NCBI GenBank assembly: GCA_028712075.1
Contig: JAQTQX010000007.1
Coordinates: 91,111-155,110, forward strand
Reading direction: 5' to 3'
Length of the DNA stretch: 64,000 nucleotides
Source: Desulfuromonadaceae bacterium
Lineage (GTDB): Bacteria > Desulfobacterota > Desulfuromonadia > Geobacterales > Pseudopelobacteraceae
A program made the translations under genes and the position numbers. This document shows, in pieces, positions 1 through 9,934 of the stretch. Every line of letters begins with the position of its first letter. Position 1 is the stretch's first letter. The notes beneath the pieces are model-generated. The model ran no database searches. It was not told the DNA's origin and was given only the letters and a program-made list of their open reading frames with translations.

Positions 1-928
1 CATATCCTTCAATCAGCATTGGAATGAAGCGGTTGTCTTTCGTAACGACACTTGTCCAGAGCAGTGCTTCCGTCAAAAGCATATCTTTGGAGTTGAACAA
101 CTCCAGTAGGCCGGTAATGATGTCATTTTCTTTCAAGAGTTGCAGTGATTCACGAATTGTTGCCTGTGATACCGCCGGAGAGCGTTCGTATACCCTGTAC
201 AGCGCTTTTACTGCAGCAGCACGGCAATTTTTCTGACGGCAGGAAAAACCATCCAGCAGGAGTTTGTAAGAACTTTCATCCGCTATTGATCCGAGGCAAT
301 CAAAGACAGCTTTTTTGAAAAGCTCCTGTTCGGCCAGATTGAGCAGTGCTGCCGGTATGCTCATCTGCTTTCCAAGTGCCCCCAAAGATCCAAGCGCACT
401 GAACCGGAACAGCACTTCATCCCTCTCGACAATCGCCTTCATCAAGTATTCGGCAGCTTCAGCATCCCCCAAAGCGCCAAGCTGTTCAGCAGCAGCCGAA
501 GCAACATTAACGGCGGGGTCCTGCAGGGCCACAAGGAGAGCCGTAAAAAAAACCGGTTCACCGATAGCCCCCATAATGTCGATAATGCTTTTGCGTAGAT
601 CAGCATCAATATCCTGCACCATACTCAGCAAAGGCTCCGCACATTGAGCACCGAGACGAATTAATGCTTCAGCAGCAGAATTCCTCAAACCGGCGTTATC
701 CTCGTTGCGCAGAAGTTTCAGCAACTGCTCGATAGAGCGCAGATCCGGCTTCAAATAAATGTACGTTTCTACCGCCTCTTTCCGAACTCGCCAGTTTTCA
801 TCACCCATTGCAGAAAATATGGTTTCCTGCACATCATTCAACAGAGCATGCCGTAAGGAATGAAGTGTTGATCGGCGAACTTCTTCATCAGATGACTGGA
901 AATCATGTTGTATAGTATCTAAATCCAT
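1..928 (-). CDS. HEAT-repeat protein, 3' end outside window
   Basis: The minus strand from the ATG at 928 stays open to the window edge, giving at least 309 residues. The translation is a run of about 30-residue helical repeats typical of HEAT/PBS-lyase-like scaffolds, with motifs such as DENWRVRKEAVE, LRNSAAEALIRLG and DADLRKSIIDIMG. Such repeats act as protein-binding scaffolds; no catalytic residue is visible. A GGAG lies about ten bases before the start. It is the last visible gene of the chemosensory operon, 41 bp after the small CheW gene, so it probably binds a signalling partner (inference). The C-terminus and true length are unknown. Confidence 0.8.
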   Translation of the reverse strand, partial: MDLDTIQHDFQSSDEEVRRSTLHSLRHALLNDVQETIFSAMGDENWRVRKEAVETYIYLKPDLRSIEQLLKLLRNEDNAGLRNSAAEALIRLGAQCAEPLLSMVQDIDADLRKSIIDIMGAIGEPVFFTALLVALQDPAVNVASAAAEQLGALGDAEAAEYLMKAIVERDEVLFRFSALGSLGALGKQMSIPAALLNLAEQELFKKAVFDCLGSIADESSYKLLLDGFSCRQKNCRAAAVKALYRVYERSPAVSQATIRESLQLLKENDIITGLLELFNSKDMLLTEALLWTSVVTKDNRFIPMLIEGY

Positions 929-969
929 TGTTGTACTACTCCTGATACCTGCTTTTTCAGCATTGCGTG

Positions 970-1434
970 TTATACGGGAATATCGGTATGAACCGTGGTG
1001 CGAGAATCCAGAAGAGAGTCAATATCCAAAATCATAAAAACCCTGTCATCATAGAGACAGATACCCAGTATAAATTCCAACCCACCCCCTGTTGCCGACT
1101 GAATGGGAGGTTTTATGTCAGTTACCGATACGGAAATAACTTCCTTGACGTCGTCGACCACGAGAGCAAGTAATTGTCTCGCAAGCGTTACGATCAGAAA
1201 CTTGCCCACCGGATGGTCCTCTGTGTGAAGCACCCCCAGCCGTGTACGCATATTCATGACCGGAATGACGTCACCACGAAGATTGATAACGCCATCCAGC
1301 AATTCGGAAGCGCGTGGCAATGGCGAAAGTATCTGAGGAACGATTATTTCACGGATTCTCATGATATCAACGGCAAACAGCTTATCCGCGATACTGAAGC
1401 AAGCCAGTTGTATGTGAGTCAGAGTAGATTCCAT
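970..1434 (-). CDS. cheW: CheW-like coupling protein
   Basis: A single CheW domain fills this 154-residue cytoplasmic protein (ADKLFAVDIMRIREII near the N-terminus, then LDGVINLRGDVIPVMNMR). CheW proteins link chemoreceptors to the CheA kinase. I chose ATG at 1434; a TTG at 1443 in the same frame would overlap the upstream CheW stop and add three residues. No strong ribosome binding site is seen, so translation is probably coupled to the preceding cheW-like gene, whose stop lies at 1439-1437. The two CheW proteins in tandem differ in size and sequence and may serve different partners. Confidence 0.9.
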   Translation of the reverse strand: MESTLTHIQLACFSIADKLFAVDIMRIREIIVPQILSPLPRASELLDGVINLRGDVIPVMNMRTRLGVLHTEDHPVGKFLIVTLARQLLALVVDDVKEVISVSVTDIKPPIQSATGGGLEFILGICLYDDRVFMILDIDSLLDSRTTVHTDIPV

Positions 1435-1436
1435 AG

Positions 1437-2207
1437 TTAGCAACGATTTATATCCGTAATATGCTCCAGATTCAGAAGTATGATCATGCGGCCACCAGAG
1501 CGCCCGATACCACCGATAAAGTCACGATCCACCCCGTCAAAGACAGTTGGCGGCGCTTCGATATCTTCCGACTGAACCTGAGCAACCTGAATAACTTCAT
1601 CCACCAGCAGGCCGCTAAACGCATCATCGCCTTTGATAACGATGATGCGTTCTTTGCCGGTCGGCTCAATGGGAGCAAGGTTCAGGCGGACTCTCATATC
1701 AATAACGGAAATTATGGTGCCCCGAAGAGAAATAATTCCGGGGAAAAAGCGGGGGGCCCGAGGCACCTCCGTCACTTCCCTCGGTTTGATGATCTCTTTG
1801 ATATCCATGATGTTAATGCCGTAGATCTCGTCGGAAACCCGTAAGCAGAGAAATTCCAGACCGGTTGCAGCAACGACCTCTTCAATAACATCGTCGGCAT
1901 ACTCCGTCACTTCATCGCAACCGGCAGCCTTCCTGCCAGCCAGAATCACATCAAGCGGCGGTCGCGCTGAACGCTCCGAAGAATTGGTTGCCGATACAGG
2001 GTGCATCTTTGTGTCGCTCACCGGATTTGGGCATGATACGGGCAGTTCCACCCGGAAAAAATCTGGCTGCGGCGCAGCAGGCACACCCTGAACGGTCCCG
2101 GAGAAAACGTTGACACGGTCTGGTTCACACGATGCCGCATCAGGTATGCTGGTAGTCGCCACCACCGGCAACTGTAACGATTTTTTTCGTATTTTTGCGA
2201 GATCCAT
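1437..2207 (-). CDS. CheW-domain protein with long N-terminal extension
   Basis: This 256-residue protein has about 110 residues of low-complexity, probably disordered N-terminus (Pro, Ser and Ala rich) followed by a complete CheW domain from about residue 115 (FLCLRVSDEIYGINIMDIKEII, split here as LCLRVSDEIYG and INIMDIKEII; then GIISLRGTIISVIDMR). It should couple receptors and CheA at the membrane-associated array. The extension is unusual, since plain CheW proteins are about 150-170 residues, and may bind another partner such as the neighbouring ATPase or HEAT protein (inference). It lies 11 bp after the ExeA-like gene in the same operon. Confidence 0.88.
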   Translation of the reverse strand: MDLAKIRKKSLQLPVVATTSIPDAASCEPDRVNVFSGTVQGVPAAPQPDFFRVELPVSCPNPVSDTKMHPVSATNSSERSARPPLDVILAGRKAAGCDEVTEYADDVIEEVVAATGLEFLCLRVSDEIYGINIMDIKEIIKPREVTEVPRAPRFFPGIISLRGTIISVIDMRVRLNLAPIEPTGKERIIVIKGDDAFSGLLVDEVIQVAQVQSEDIEAPPTVFDGVDRDFIGGIGRSGGRMIILLNLEHITDINRC

Positions 2208-2218
2208 ATCTGTTCCGC

Positions 2219-3019
2219 CTACATCATCAATTCATCTTTTATTTCGCTTATTATGTCAGAATCGATCAGTGCAGCATCACACCCGAATGCAACAAGCAGG
2301 GCGTTCGTTGCCATGGAATTAATTTTACGGGGCACCCCGCCGCTTAATTCATGAATCCGCTGAACGGCATCCGGAGCAAACAGACCGGGGGAACCGCCAG
2401 CCGCCTCAAGCCGAAAATCAAGATACTCCATAGTTTCATCGAGCGACAGCGGCTTCAAATGATAATGCAGAGAAATCCGCTGCCTCAGCGGTTCAAAACG
2501 ATCGGATGACATCATCTGACGCAGCTCAGGCTGCCCCATAATCACGACGCTGAGCAGGTTGCGGTCGTCCAGCTGAAAATTGGTCAGCAACCGAATCTCG
2601 TCAAAAACTTCTGGAGCGGCAATCATCTGGGCTTCATCAATCACAAGAACCGGACAGATATCCTGCTGGTTTAATGAGTAAACAGCCGTATGAATCTGGT
2701 TTATCAGTGTATCTTTGGCATCAGCCGGCTGCCCGACTTCAAGGATACGGGCGATGGTCCGCAGAAACTCAATTGCTGTTAACCGTGGATTAACAATAAA
2801 ACAAAACCGGTAGTTCGGGCCAAGGCGATCCATAAGCGCGCGTGACAAGGTTGTTTTCCCGCAACCGACATCCCCGGTCAGTACAGCAAGCTCACGCTCC
2901 TCAATAACAAATTCGAGACGGGCCAGCGCTTCTTCATGGCCGCTGCTCAAATACAAAAAACGGGGATCAGGAGTTTTGCTGAACGGTTTCTCCCTGAAGC
3001 CGAAATAACTCTTGTACAT
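2219..3019 (-). CDS. ExeA/GspA-like AAA ATPase
   Basis: A 266-residue AAA-type P-loop ATPase of the ExeA (general secretion protein A) family. It begins MYKSYFGFREKPFSKTPDP, the family hallmark, with Walker A GDVGCGKT at residues 49-56 and Walker B VLVIDEAQ near 125. It lacks the C-terminal transmembrane and peptidoglycan-binding parts of full ExeA, so it is a stand-alone cytoplasmic ATPase. In secretion systems ExeA helps secretin assembly; here it sits between cheA and cheW, 5 bp after cheA, so it may instead act in chemosensory array positioning or in motility such as type IV pili (inference). Confidence 0.88.
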   Translation of the reverse strand: MYKSYFGFREKPFSKTPDPRFLYLSSGHEEALARLEFVIEERELAVLTGDVGCGKTTLSRALMDRLGPNYRFCFIVNPRLTAIEFLRTIARILEVGQPADAKDTLINQIHTAVYSLNQQDICPVLVIDEAQMIAAPEVFDEIRLLTNFQLDDRNLLSVVIMGQPELRQMMSSDRFEPLRQRISLHYHLKPLSLDETMEYLDFRLEAAGGSPGLFAPDAVQRIHELSGGVPRKINSMATNALLVAFGCDAALIDSDIISEIKDELMM

Positions 3020-3024
3020 ATCCG

Positions 3025-5142
3025 TCAGCCCCCGGAACGCATTGTTTCATTGATGATTCCGTTGATATCCAGTACGAGAATCGTGCGCTGATCACCGAGG
3101 TCTGCCGCGCCTGAAACCCCGCGAAACCGTTTGCATGATTCCCCAAGCGGCTTGATAACGATATCCTGCTGGCAGACGAGATCGTCAACAACAATTCCAA
3201 GACGTTTTTCAGCAATTCCAACGACCACGACATAACATTCTTTCGGTGCCTCTGCAGTGCGACTGAGTTCAAAATAATGATCGAGCCTCAACAGCGGCAA
3301 CGTCGTTTCCCGCAGCTGCACAACCTCTTTACGCTCTACCGTCAGAATATCCTTTTCGGACAGCAGTAACGACTCCAGCACCGATGTAATCGGCAACGCA
3401 TAGACTCTGCCGGCACACGATATTATCAGGGCCTTGATGATAGCCAGCGTGATCGGCAAGGTGATAATAAAGCGAGTGCCCTCGCCTACCCGCGTATGGA
3501 CATCTACCATGCCGGAAATTGCAGAGATATTGTTTTTGACAACATCCATGCCGACGCCACGTCCGGAGACCTCACTCACCGTTTCATTCGTTGAGAAGCC
3601 GGGCAGAAAAATAAAATCAAGGGCATCACGATCTGAAACAGTTCTGATATCACTGATCAAACCCTTTTGCAGCGCCTTGTTTTTTACCCTGTCAACATCA
3701 ATGCCCCCACCGTCGTCATCAATTTCAATGACAACATGATTCCCTTTTTGAAACGATGAGATGCTGATGGTCCCTTTTTCAGCCTTCCCTCGAGACACAC
3801 GAACGTCACGTGACTCAATGCCGTGATCTATCGCATTTCGAATAATGTGCATCATCGGATCCGAGATATCTTCAATGATCAACTTATCAAGTTCGGTGTC
3901 GGCTCCATGAAATTTAAGTTCAACCCGCTTATCCTGTTCACGTGATATTTTTCGCACAATCCGCGACATCTTTTCATACAGTTGCCCGACAGGGATCATC
4001 CTGATCTCCATGACACCCTTCTGGAGGTCGGAAAGTTTTCGATCAAGCCCTTTTGCCGCTTTTGCCAGCTCGATTGAGATCCGTGAAAAGCCTTCATTGC
4101 GCATCTTGATGGAAATGTCCGCAATAGTCGAGTTGGCAAGGACGAGTTCACCGACAATATTCATTAATTCGTCAAGTTTGCCTATATCAACTCGAACAGT
4201 ACGGCTCATGCTCTTGGCAGTTATCAGCTGATCATCAGCCGCAGGAAGGCGCACTGCGGGGGGAGAAAGCGCCGATTCCTGCCTGATTCCGACCAGCGCC
4301 AGGGATGCTTCGTCGGCAACACGGGCTGTAGCTGGTTCGTGGACCATTTTTTGCGTAGCGTCGAGCCCATCCGAACCGGAGCGGGAACCAAGCCGGGTGA
4401 CAGTGACAGCATCCCGTCCTACTGCAGCTGTCAGCTCATCGAGAGTTTTATTTGAACCAAAAAGAATTTCAAAATCAATGGTGGTTTCAATATTCTCACC
4501 GACACTCGGCAGGGTGCTGACAACTTCTCCACACCTCTTCAAAACGTCGGTAACTGCCGATAATTCGGTGTCAAATGTAGTAAGATCAAAGGAGGTATGA
4601 ATGACAAAGAGTGTTTTACCTTTGGCAAGATTATCTGCCAGGCGGTGGTCTTCGTACTCAGTGAGAGCTTCCCGAATATGGACCGGTATTTCACATGTTT
4701 CTTGGCCTCCGGCAACGCTCCGTGTTTCTGATGGAGTAAGGCATGCATTAATCTTTGTCACGCACGCGGATATTTCCGAAGTCATGCTTCTGTTTTCGCC
4801 GCCGGCAAGATGTCGTACCAGTGCGCTCAGCAGCTCATGTGAGCCAAACAGCACCGACATAATCTGCTGAGTGAGTAATACTTTCCCGAGCCTCAACGTA
4901 TCGAGCAGGTTTTCCATATTGTGCGCAAGTTCGGCCACGTCGTTGAAGCCGAACATGCCCGCAAGCCCTTTTAGTGAGTGGGCCCCCCGGAAAATCGAAT
5001 TGAGCACGTCAGGATTCAGATCATTCTGTTCAGCCATGTCAGAGAGATCAGTCAACTCCGATCCAAGCTGTTCAATAATTTCCTCAGCCTCGGCAAGAAA
5101 ATCCTGCACCGCTTTCGCGTATGTTTTTTCCTGCTCACTCAT
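3025..5142 (-). CDS. cheA: Chemotaxis histidine kinase CheA
   Basis: A 705-residue CheA. The HPt domain carries the phosphorylated histidine at residue 55 (GAHSLKGLAGMFG). A linker/P2-like segment follows, then the dimerisation helices (VDIGKLDELMNIVGELVLAN), the ATPase core (IIRNAIDHGIESRDV; DDGGGIDVDRV; GRGVGMDVVKNNI), and a C-terminal CheW-like domain ending near the stop. It autophosphorylates and passes phosphate to CheY-type regulators. It lies between a single-domain CheY and an ExeA-like ATPase, in one minus-strand operon with no receptor, CheR or CheB nearby. All kinase motifs look intact. Confidence 0.95.
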   Translation of the reverse strand: MSEQEKTYAKAVQDFLAEAEEIIEQLGSELTDLSDMAEQNDLNPDVLNSIFRGAHSLKGLAGMFGFNDVAELAHNMENLLDTLRLGKVLLTQQIMSVLFGSHELLSALVRHLAGGENRSMTSEISACVTKINACLTPSETRSVAGGQETCEIPVHIREALTEYEDHRLADNLAKGKTLFVIHTSFDLTTFDTELSAVTDVLKRCGEVVSTLPSVGENIETTIDFEILFGSNKTLDELTAAVGRDAVTVTRLGSRSGSDGLDATQKMVHEPATARVADEASLALVGIRQESALSPPAVRLPAADDQLITAKSMSRTVRVDIGKLDELMNIVGELVLANSTIADISIKMRNEGFSRISIELAKAAKGLDRKLSDLQKGVMEIRMIPVGQLYEKMSRIVRKISREQDKRVELKFHGADTELDKLIIEDISDPMMHIIRNAIDHGIESRDVRVSRGKAEKGTISISSFQKGNHVVIEIDDDGGGIDVDRVKNKALQKGLISDIRTVSDRDALDFIFLPGFSTNETVSEVSGRGVGMDVVKNNISAISGMVDVHTRVGEGTRFIITLPITLAIIKALIISCAGRVYALPITSVLESLLLSEKDILTVERKEVVQLRETTLPLLRLDHYFELSRTAEAPKECYVVVVGIAEKRLGIVVDDLVCQQDIVIKPLGESCKRFRGVSGAADLGDQRTILVLDINGIINETMRSGG

Positions 5143-5164
5143 AACCGCGTTCCTGTCATATCTG

Positions 5165-5545
5165 TCAAGAGGACTGGTGCAGATAGCGCTTGATTAATTG
5201 CTGCAGTTTTTCGGGGGAGAAGGGCTTGACCACGTATTCATCAACGCCAAGTTGTTTCGCTTTTTCAATATCTTTCGGGCTCCCCTCCGTTGAAACAATG
5301 AACACCGGAATGTTTTTGTAGTTGGGGTTTGTACGAAGATACTTGATCAATTCGAACCCATTGATATCTGGCATATTTATATCGGTCAGAACCAGATCCA
5401 CATGTTCCCGCGGCAGCAGTCTCAACGCCTCAAAGCCGCTGGCAGCCTCAATTATCCGGTAGTCGCCAAGCGTTTCTACAATGGCAACAAGCATGGCTCG
5501 CATGGTTGCCGAGTCATCGGCAATCAATATTCTCTTCGTACTCAC
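5165..5545 (-). CDS. cheY: CheY-like response regulator
   Basis: A 126-residue stand-alone receiver domain. Acid pocket D10-D11, phosphoacceptor D55 (LTDINMP), a VSTEGS switch segment and the conserved lysine in VVKPF are present. CheA next door is the likely phosphodonor. I chose GTG at 5545 rather than the upstream in-frame ATG at 5572 because GGAGGG lies six bases before the GTG and the GTG overlaps the stop of the preceding gene (GTGA), a normal coupling arrangement. No output domain exists, so it should act by protein-protein contact. Confidence 0.92.
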   Translation of the reverse strand: MSTKRILIADDSATMRAMLVAIVETLGDYRIIEAASGFEALRLLPREHVDLVLTDINMPDINGFELIKYLRTNPNYKNIPVFIVSTEGSPKDIEKAKQLGVDEYVVKPFSPEKLQQLIKRYLHQSS

Positions 5546-6720
5546 GGAGCACCCTCCCTGTGTAGTCGGCATTCTGGAAAAGAGCCCCCCTGCGCTGCGT
5601 CAGCACAGCTGCCAGAGGCATGATAGATGGTATGCGTTATATCGGCAATGAAACCGGCCAGCGCGGCAGAAGTGCCAATATCAGCCTGAAGCGGCTTGCT
5701 GACAAGAGAGTACCCCAACTCCCTGATCCTCGTTTCCGCTTCCGGATGCCGCTGATCAGCCATGATGATCAACTGAAGGCCCTTGAAGTTACCATGCAAA
5801 AGTTCCATAAGTTCAACACCGCCAAGCTGACCGGAACCATCCATTTTCGGCATCACCAGGTCAATCAGAACAGCCGGCTTACCGCCGCTTCTGTGCAGAG
5901 AATCCACTTTTATCAGTGCATCTTCACTTCGGGTCATGGCATGGACAGTGAATCCGTGCCTGATCAGCCCGTCAGTAATCGCCCGCAACGTGGGACCATC
6001 GTCGTCAACAACTACAATCTGATGCAGCTCTGCCGGCAGACTGGCTTTTTGGGCTTTCACGCTATCCAGCAGATCCAACACAATATCCAGTGTGTCCTCG
6101 CACGGTTCATCATCCCGCTCCGTTCCTCCGAAGGTGGACTTCCTGAGGTTCTCATCGTAAATCCTGCTCCCCTCCAGGGCGAGAAACTGGGGATTCAAAC
6201 CCTGATCAAGCATAAACTGGAGCGGATCTACCATGTTGCCATCGATAAGCTCGACCGATTTTTTGATCTCGAAACTGAATGTACCATCTGTCCAGGAAAA
6301 CAATGAAATAACGATCTGCTCAATCTGTTCCCGCACTACTTCGTCAACCGCTTCCTGCGCAACAGCAAATTTATGTACAAGAACTATCCCAAGGCGCTCA
6401 CTAAAATCAATTTCCTGTTGATATGCCAGTGCGCAACGCAGAAGCGGCAGGTCTATAATTCCCTTGTGGACCAGTAGCTCCCCGAGACTCAACTGATTGG
6501 CACTTGAGGTTGCCCTGACAACCAGGCCCTGACGAAAAAAAACCGAGCCATCCCTTCCCCTGCTGCTGAGGGAAAGGACACCGGTTTTTCTTCCGAGACT
6601 GACAATCTGTAAGATCTCGCCAAGTTCTAGCTCTTCGAGGGTACCTACCAGGCTCATTCGTACCGTTCCATCTGCATGGCACTCATCCGGAAAGATGGAT
6701 GAAACCCTGACACATTTCAA
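5542..6720 (-). CDS. DUF4388 (PATAN) protein with receiver domain
   Basis: This 392-residue protein starts with a DUF4388/PATAN domain (GTLEELELGEILQIVSLG; GVLSLSSRGRDGSVFFRQG), common in delta-proteobacterial signalling proteins, and ends with a receiver domain from about residue 230 (QIVVVDDDGPTLRAI; acceptor Asp in VLIDLVMPKMDG). It probably receives phosphate from CheA. The ATG at 6720 has GGGA six to seven bases upstream; an internal ATG at 6657 directly before the DUF4388 domain is a possible alternative start. It is the first gene of the chemosensory operon and overlaps cheY by 4 bp. Confidence 0.85.
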   Translation of the reverse strand: MKCVRVSSIFPDECHADGTVRMSLVGTLEELELGEILQIVSLGRKTGVLSLSSRGRDGSVFFRQGLVVRATSSANQLSLGELLVHKGIIDLPLLRCALAYQQEIDFSERLGIVLVHKFAVAQEAVDEVVREQIEQIVISLFSWTDGTFSFEIKKSVELIDGNMVDPLQFMLDQGLNPQFLALEGSRIYDENLRKSTFGGTERDDEPCEDTLDIVLDLLDSVKAQKASLPAELHQIVVVDDDGPTLRAITDGLIRHGFTVHAMTRSEDALIKVDSLHRSGGKPAVLIDLVMPKMDGSGQLGGVELMELLHGNFKGLQLIIMADQRHPEAETRIRELGYSLVSKPLQADIGTSAALAGFIADITHTIYHASGSCADAAQGGSFPECRLHREGAP

Positions 6721-6821
6721 TTTCCCAACAGATCAAACACTTGGCGGAAGATAGCGCAACAGTGCCTTCAAGTAAAGCCTTTATCAGATGCAGCGGCCAT
6801 GAGAAGCGGCCTTCCTGATTT

Positions 6822-8150
6822 TCAACGACCGCTGCCTGCCTTATCCCTGCCCCGGAACATCAGCCGCAACGGCACACCATCAAAACCGAACGCTTCACGA
6901 AACTTGTTGATCAGGTAGCGTTCGTACGAATAATGAATATTCTCAGGCTGATTGGTAAAGATGACAAATGCCGGCGGGCGCGTTGCCACCTGAGTGGCAA
7001 AGTAGAATTTAACCCTGCGGCCATGGGATAATGGAGCGTGGTGGGATTCGATAGCATCCGTGAACACATGAACCAGTTCCGATGTCGTGACGCGACGACA
7101 AAACTGCTGCATGACTTCGTCAACCGTTTCAATGATTTTTCCGGAGCGTTGGCCGGTCTTGGCGGAAACACAGACTATCGGGGCGTATGCCAGATATTTG
7201 AAGCCATCCCTGATTTTAGCGATGTATACTCCGAGGGTGGAATTGTCTTTTTCGAGGAGATCCCATTTATTGATCACAAAGACGCACCCTTTGCCCGCTT
7301 CATGGATATACCCGGCAATGCGCTCGTCCTGCTCAGTGACACCCTCTTCCGCGTTTATCACCATCAGCACGACATCGGCGCGTTCAATACTGCGCAATGC
7401 ATCACAGACGCTGTATTTTTCAAGCTTTTCCGTTGTTTTTCCCTTGCGACGGATACCGGCAGTGTCAATCAGTACATACGGTTTTTTGTTGCAGGTAAAA
7501 GGCGTGTCCACCGAATCACGGGTGGTGCCGGCGGTCGGATTTGCCACAACACGCTCATAGCCGAGCAGCCGGTTGACCAGTGACGATTTGCCGACGTTCG
7601 GGCGACCGACTACGGCAATGCGGGTGATGTTTTCTTCAGGGTCGGAAGCATCTGCCGGAGGAAATACTTCCATGATGTTTTCAACCAGATCGATAACACC
7701 GCGATTGTGTTCGGCTGAGATCGTGTACAGCTCGCCAATTCCAAGAGAGTAAAATTCGGCTGACTCATTCTCCAGTTTTTCGCCGTCAACCTTGTTGACG
7801 ACAAAAAACACCGGTTTTTTGACGCGGCGCAACATTTCTGCAACTTCAGTATCTGCCGGAGTCAGGCCGCTCCTGGCATCCATCATGAAAATAATGACGT
7901 CAGCCTCTTCGATGGCGAGCTTCGACTGCTCGCGCATCTGCTGCAGCAGGCGGTTTTCGGTAACCGGTTCAAATCCGCCGGTGTCAACCAGAATAAACGG
8001 TTTTTCAAAGCGGGTAATGTTTGCGTAGTTGCGGTCACGCGTAACGCCCGGGGTATCATCGACGATTGCGCGACGGTGGCCGAGCAGCCGGTTGAAGAGA
8101 GTTGACTTGCCAACATTGGGACGACCGACAATTGCTACTAAAGGTTTCAT
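6822..8150 (-). CDS. der: Ribosome assembly GTPase Der (EngA)
   Basis: A 442-residue tandem-GTPase protein needed for 50S ribosome maturation. The first G domain has GRPNVGKS at residues 9-16 and DTPGVTRDR, the second has [15 protein letters not shown] near 180 with [10 protein letters not shown]; a KH-like domain closes the protein (about 350-442). Length matches the family. Its ATG overlaps the stop of era (ATGA), so the two essential GTPases are co-translated. The 101 bp between der and the chemosensory operon hold no clear terminator. Confidence 0.97.
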   Translation of the reverse strand: MKPLVAIVGRPNVGKSTLFNRLLGHRRAIVDDTPGVTRDRNYANITRFEKPFILVDTGGFEPVTENRLLQQMREQSKLAIEEADVIIFMMDARSGLTPADTEVAEMLRRVKKPVFFVVNKVDGEKLENESAEFYSLGIGELYTISAEHNRGVIDLVENIMEVFPPADASDPEENITRIAVVGRPNVGKSSLVNRLLGYERVVANPTAGTTRDSVDTPFTCNKKPYVLIDTAGIRRKGKTTEKLEKYSVCDALRSIERADVVLMVINAEEGVTEQDERIAGYIHEAGKGCVFVINKWDLLEKDNSTLGVYIAKIRDGFKYLAYAPIVCVSAKTGQRSGKIIETVDEVMQQFCRRVTTSELVHVFTDAIESHHAPLSHGRRVKFYFATQVATRPPAFVIFTNQPENIHYSYERYLINKFREAFGFDGVPLRLMFRGRDKAGSGR

Positions 8151-9073
8151 TCGTATCCTAATTCTTTCAGTTTAGATGGACGTTCGCTCCAGTTTTCAAC
8201 AACCTTGACGAACAGCTCCAGATATATTTTCGTATCAAGCAGGCGCTCGATATCCTGACGAGCCTGCGTGCCGATCTTTTTGAGCATTTCACCCTTCGAA
8301 CCGATGATGATCCCCTTCTGCGTGTCCCGTTCAATCATGATGGCCGCTGAAATCGCAATGACCCCGTTCTCGCGTTCAATAAAACTTTCCACCACAACTG
8401 CAGTGGAATACGGCACTTCGTCACGGGTCAGACGAAAGACCTTTTCACGGATCATCTCAGCTACGATGAATTTCTCCGGCATGTCGGTCAGGATGTCATC
8501 CGGAAACATGGCTGGTCCTTCGGGGAGATAGCCGCCGACAACCGAAACCAGATGCTCGACGCCATCGTTGCGCCCGGCCGAGATCGGCACGATCTCCTTG
8601 AACGGAAAGAGCGCCGCCCAGTCGGCAATTTTCTTCAAGACCAAAGCTTTATCGGTCAGCAAATCAACCTTGTTGATAACCAGCACAACCGGAATTTTTA
8701 CCTTGGCAAGAACATCATGAATAAAGGCAGGATCCGCTGCACCCGTAGCTTCGACGACCAGCATCAACAGGTCAACGCCACTAATAGAGGAACGAGCCAC
8801 TTCGTCCATGCTTTTGTTCAACCGGGAACGACCGGTGTGAATGCCGGGCGTATCGATGAACACAATCTGGCCGCCGGGGATGTTGTGAATCCCCTGAATG
8901 CGGTTACGGGTTGTCTGCGGCTTATCAGAGGTAATAACAATTTTCTCTCCAATAATACTGTTCAGGAGCGTTGATTTGCCAACATTCGGGCGACCTATTA
9001 TTGAGACAAAACCGGAGGTAAATGTATTGTTTTTCAAATGAGTGGGTACACTCTCTTTCAGGTAGTTTGACAA
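8147..9073 (-). CDS. era: GTPase Era
   Basis: Era binds 16S rRNA and checks 30S maturation. The G domain has GRPNVGKS at residues 27-34, DTPGIH and NKVD; a KH domain with [11 protein letters not shown] lies near the C-terminus. The open frame runs far upstream into the cytochrome gene, so the start had to be chosen: TTG at 9073 has AAAGGA seven bases ahead, formed by the last codons of the cytochrome gene, and gives 308 residues. A second TTG at 9034 would give 295 residues, also in the family range. Which TTG is used is uncertain. Confidence 0.93.
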   Translation of the reverse strand: MSNYLKESVPTHLKNNTFTSGFVSIIGRPNVGKSTLLNSIIGEKIVITSDKPQTTRNRIQGIHNIPGGQIVFIDTPGIHTGRSRLNKSMDEVARSSISGVDLLMLVVEATGAADPAFIHDVLAKVKIPVVLVINKVDLLTDKALVLKKIADWAALFPFKEIVPISAGRNDGVEHLVSVVGGYLPEGPAMFPDDILTDMPEKFIVAEMIREKVFRLTRDEVPYSTAVVVESFIERENGVIAISAAIMIERDTQKGIIIGSKGEMLKKIGTQARQDIERLLDTKIYLELFVKVVENWSERPSKLKELGYE

Positions 9074-9074
9074 T

Positions 9075-9884
9075 CTATTTTCCTTTATCAGGTGTGGGAT
9101 AGGACAGGTCATGTGCAGTGTTGTGGCACGTACCGCATGCAGGATTCCGGCCATGTACTTCAGCTGCATGGTGCTGGCCATGGCATGTTTGACATTGCGG
9201 TGTAAATGTGTGTTTCGCCTGGTGACATGCAGCACAGACGAGCTTTTGGTGTTTGAATGTACTCGCCGTCAGGAGTTCATAGGCCTTCTTGTGACATGCG
9301 GCGCACTCTTTTGATGGGGTGTTCAGGTTGTATGTAACAATCTTCGGCATGTGCGCCTGGTGACATTTTCTGCAATCAGCGGCTGTCTGCCAGGCAGCAT
9401 GCGGCTTATGGCACATAAGACATTCTGGAATAAAGCCATGCGGCTTGTCGTTCCTGAACAGGTGGCATGCCGTACAGGCCACTTTCGAATGTTTACTGGC
9501 ATGTTGCGCTATTTTTGAGGCCTGATCACCATGACATTTCACACAATCACTCATAAACATTACTTGTTTTGGCGCGTGCGCGCTGATGTGGCACTTTTTA
9601 CAGTCAGGAACATCGTAATGTGATGATGTACCATTATGACATTGAGAACATGCAGGGATAACATTGCGATCTTCAGGTGGATGCCCCTTGTGGCAGAAGA
9701 CACACCCCTGACTATTTTTGTGCTTCTTACCGTTGTTTGTTAGCTCTTTCACTTCTTGAGCATGACAAACGGAACAATCACGGCTGCCGTTTACCGCCGG
9801 GGCACCTTGTTGTACTTCAGCAGCCGGCAACGGCTGGCACAGCATAAGGCAGATCAAAGCTACGAGTTTTGAAAATTGCTTCAT
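9075..9884 (-). CDS. Periplasmic dodecaheme cytochrome c
   Basis: A 269-residue exported protein with a signal peptide ([20 protein letters not shown], cleavage likely after PAAA-like residues) and twelve CXXCH heme c motifs: CSVCH, CVFCH, CSQCH, CKKCH, CVKCH, CTACH, CLMCH, CRKCH, two CAACH, CQTCH and CGTCH. It should act in electron transfer across the periplasm, as in dissimilatory metal reducers. I chose ATG 9884 because GGTGGA lies eight bases upstream and the signal peptide begins there. No catalytic module besides the hemes is visible. It is directly followed by era, with only one base between its stop and the era start. Confidence 0.92.
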   Translation of the reverse strand: MKQFSKLVALICLMLCQPLPAAEVQQGAPAVNGSRDCSVCHAQEVKELTNNGKKHKNSQGCVFCHKGHPPEDRNVIPACSQCHNGTSSHYDVPDCKKCHISAHAPKQVMFMSDCVKCHGDQASKIAQHASKHSKVACTACHLFRNDKPHGFIPECLMCHKPHAAWQTAADCRKCHQAHMPKIVTYNLNTPSKECAACHKKAYELLTASTFKHQKLVCAACHQAKHTFTPQCQTCHGQHHAAEVHGRNPACGTCHNTAHDLSYPTPDKGK

Positions 9885-9934
9885 GGTTGTTATCCACCAA
9901 CTGAATTTTGCGGATACGTCCGAGGGATTCGCGT

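Noticed and set aside
5620..6306. Plus-strand open frame of 228 codons.
   Set aside because: Antisense to the DUF4388-receiver gene, with no recognisable domain or ribosome site.
9074..9235. N-terminal extension of Era by 54 residues.
   Set aside because: The extension reads the cytochrome gene out of frame; TTG starts with a ribosome site lie further in.
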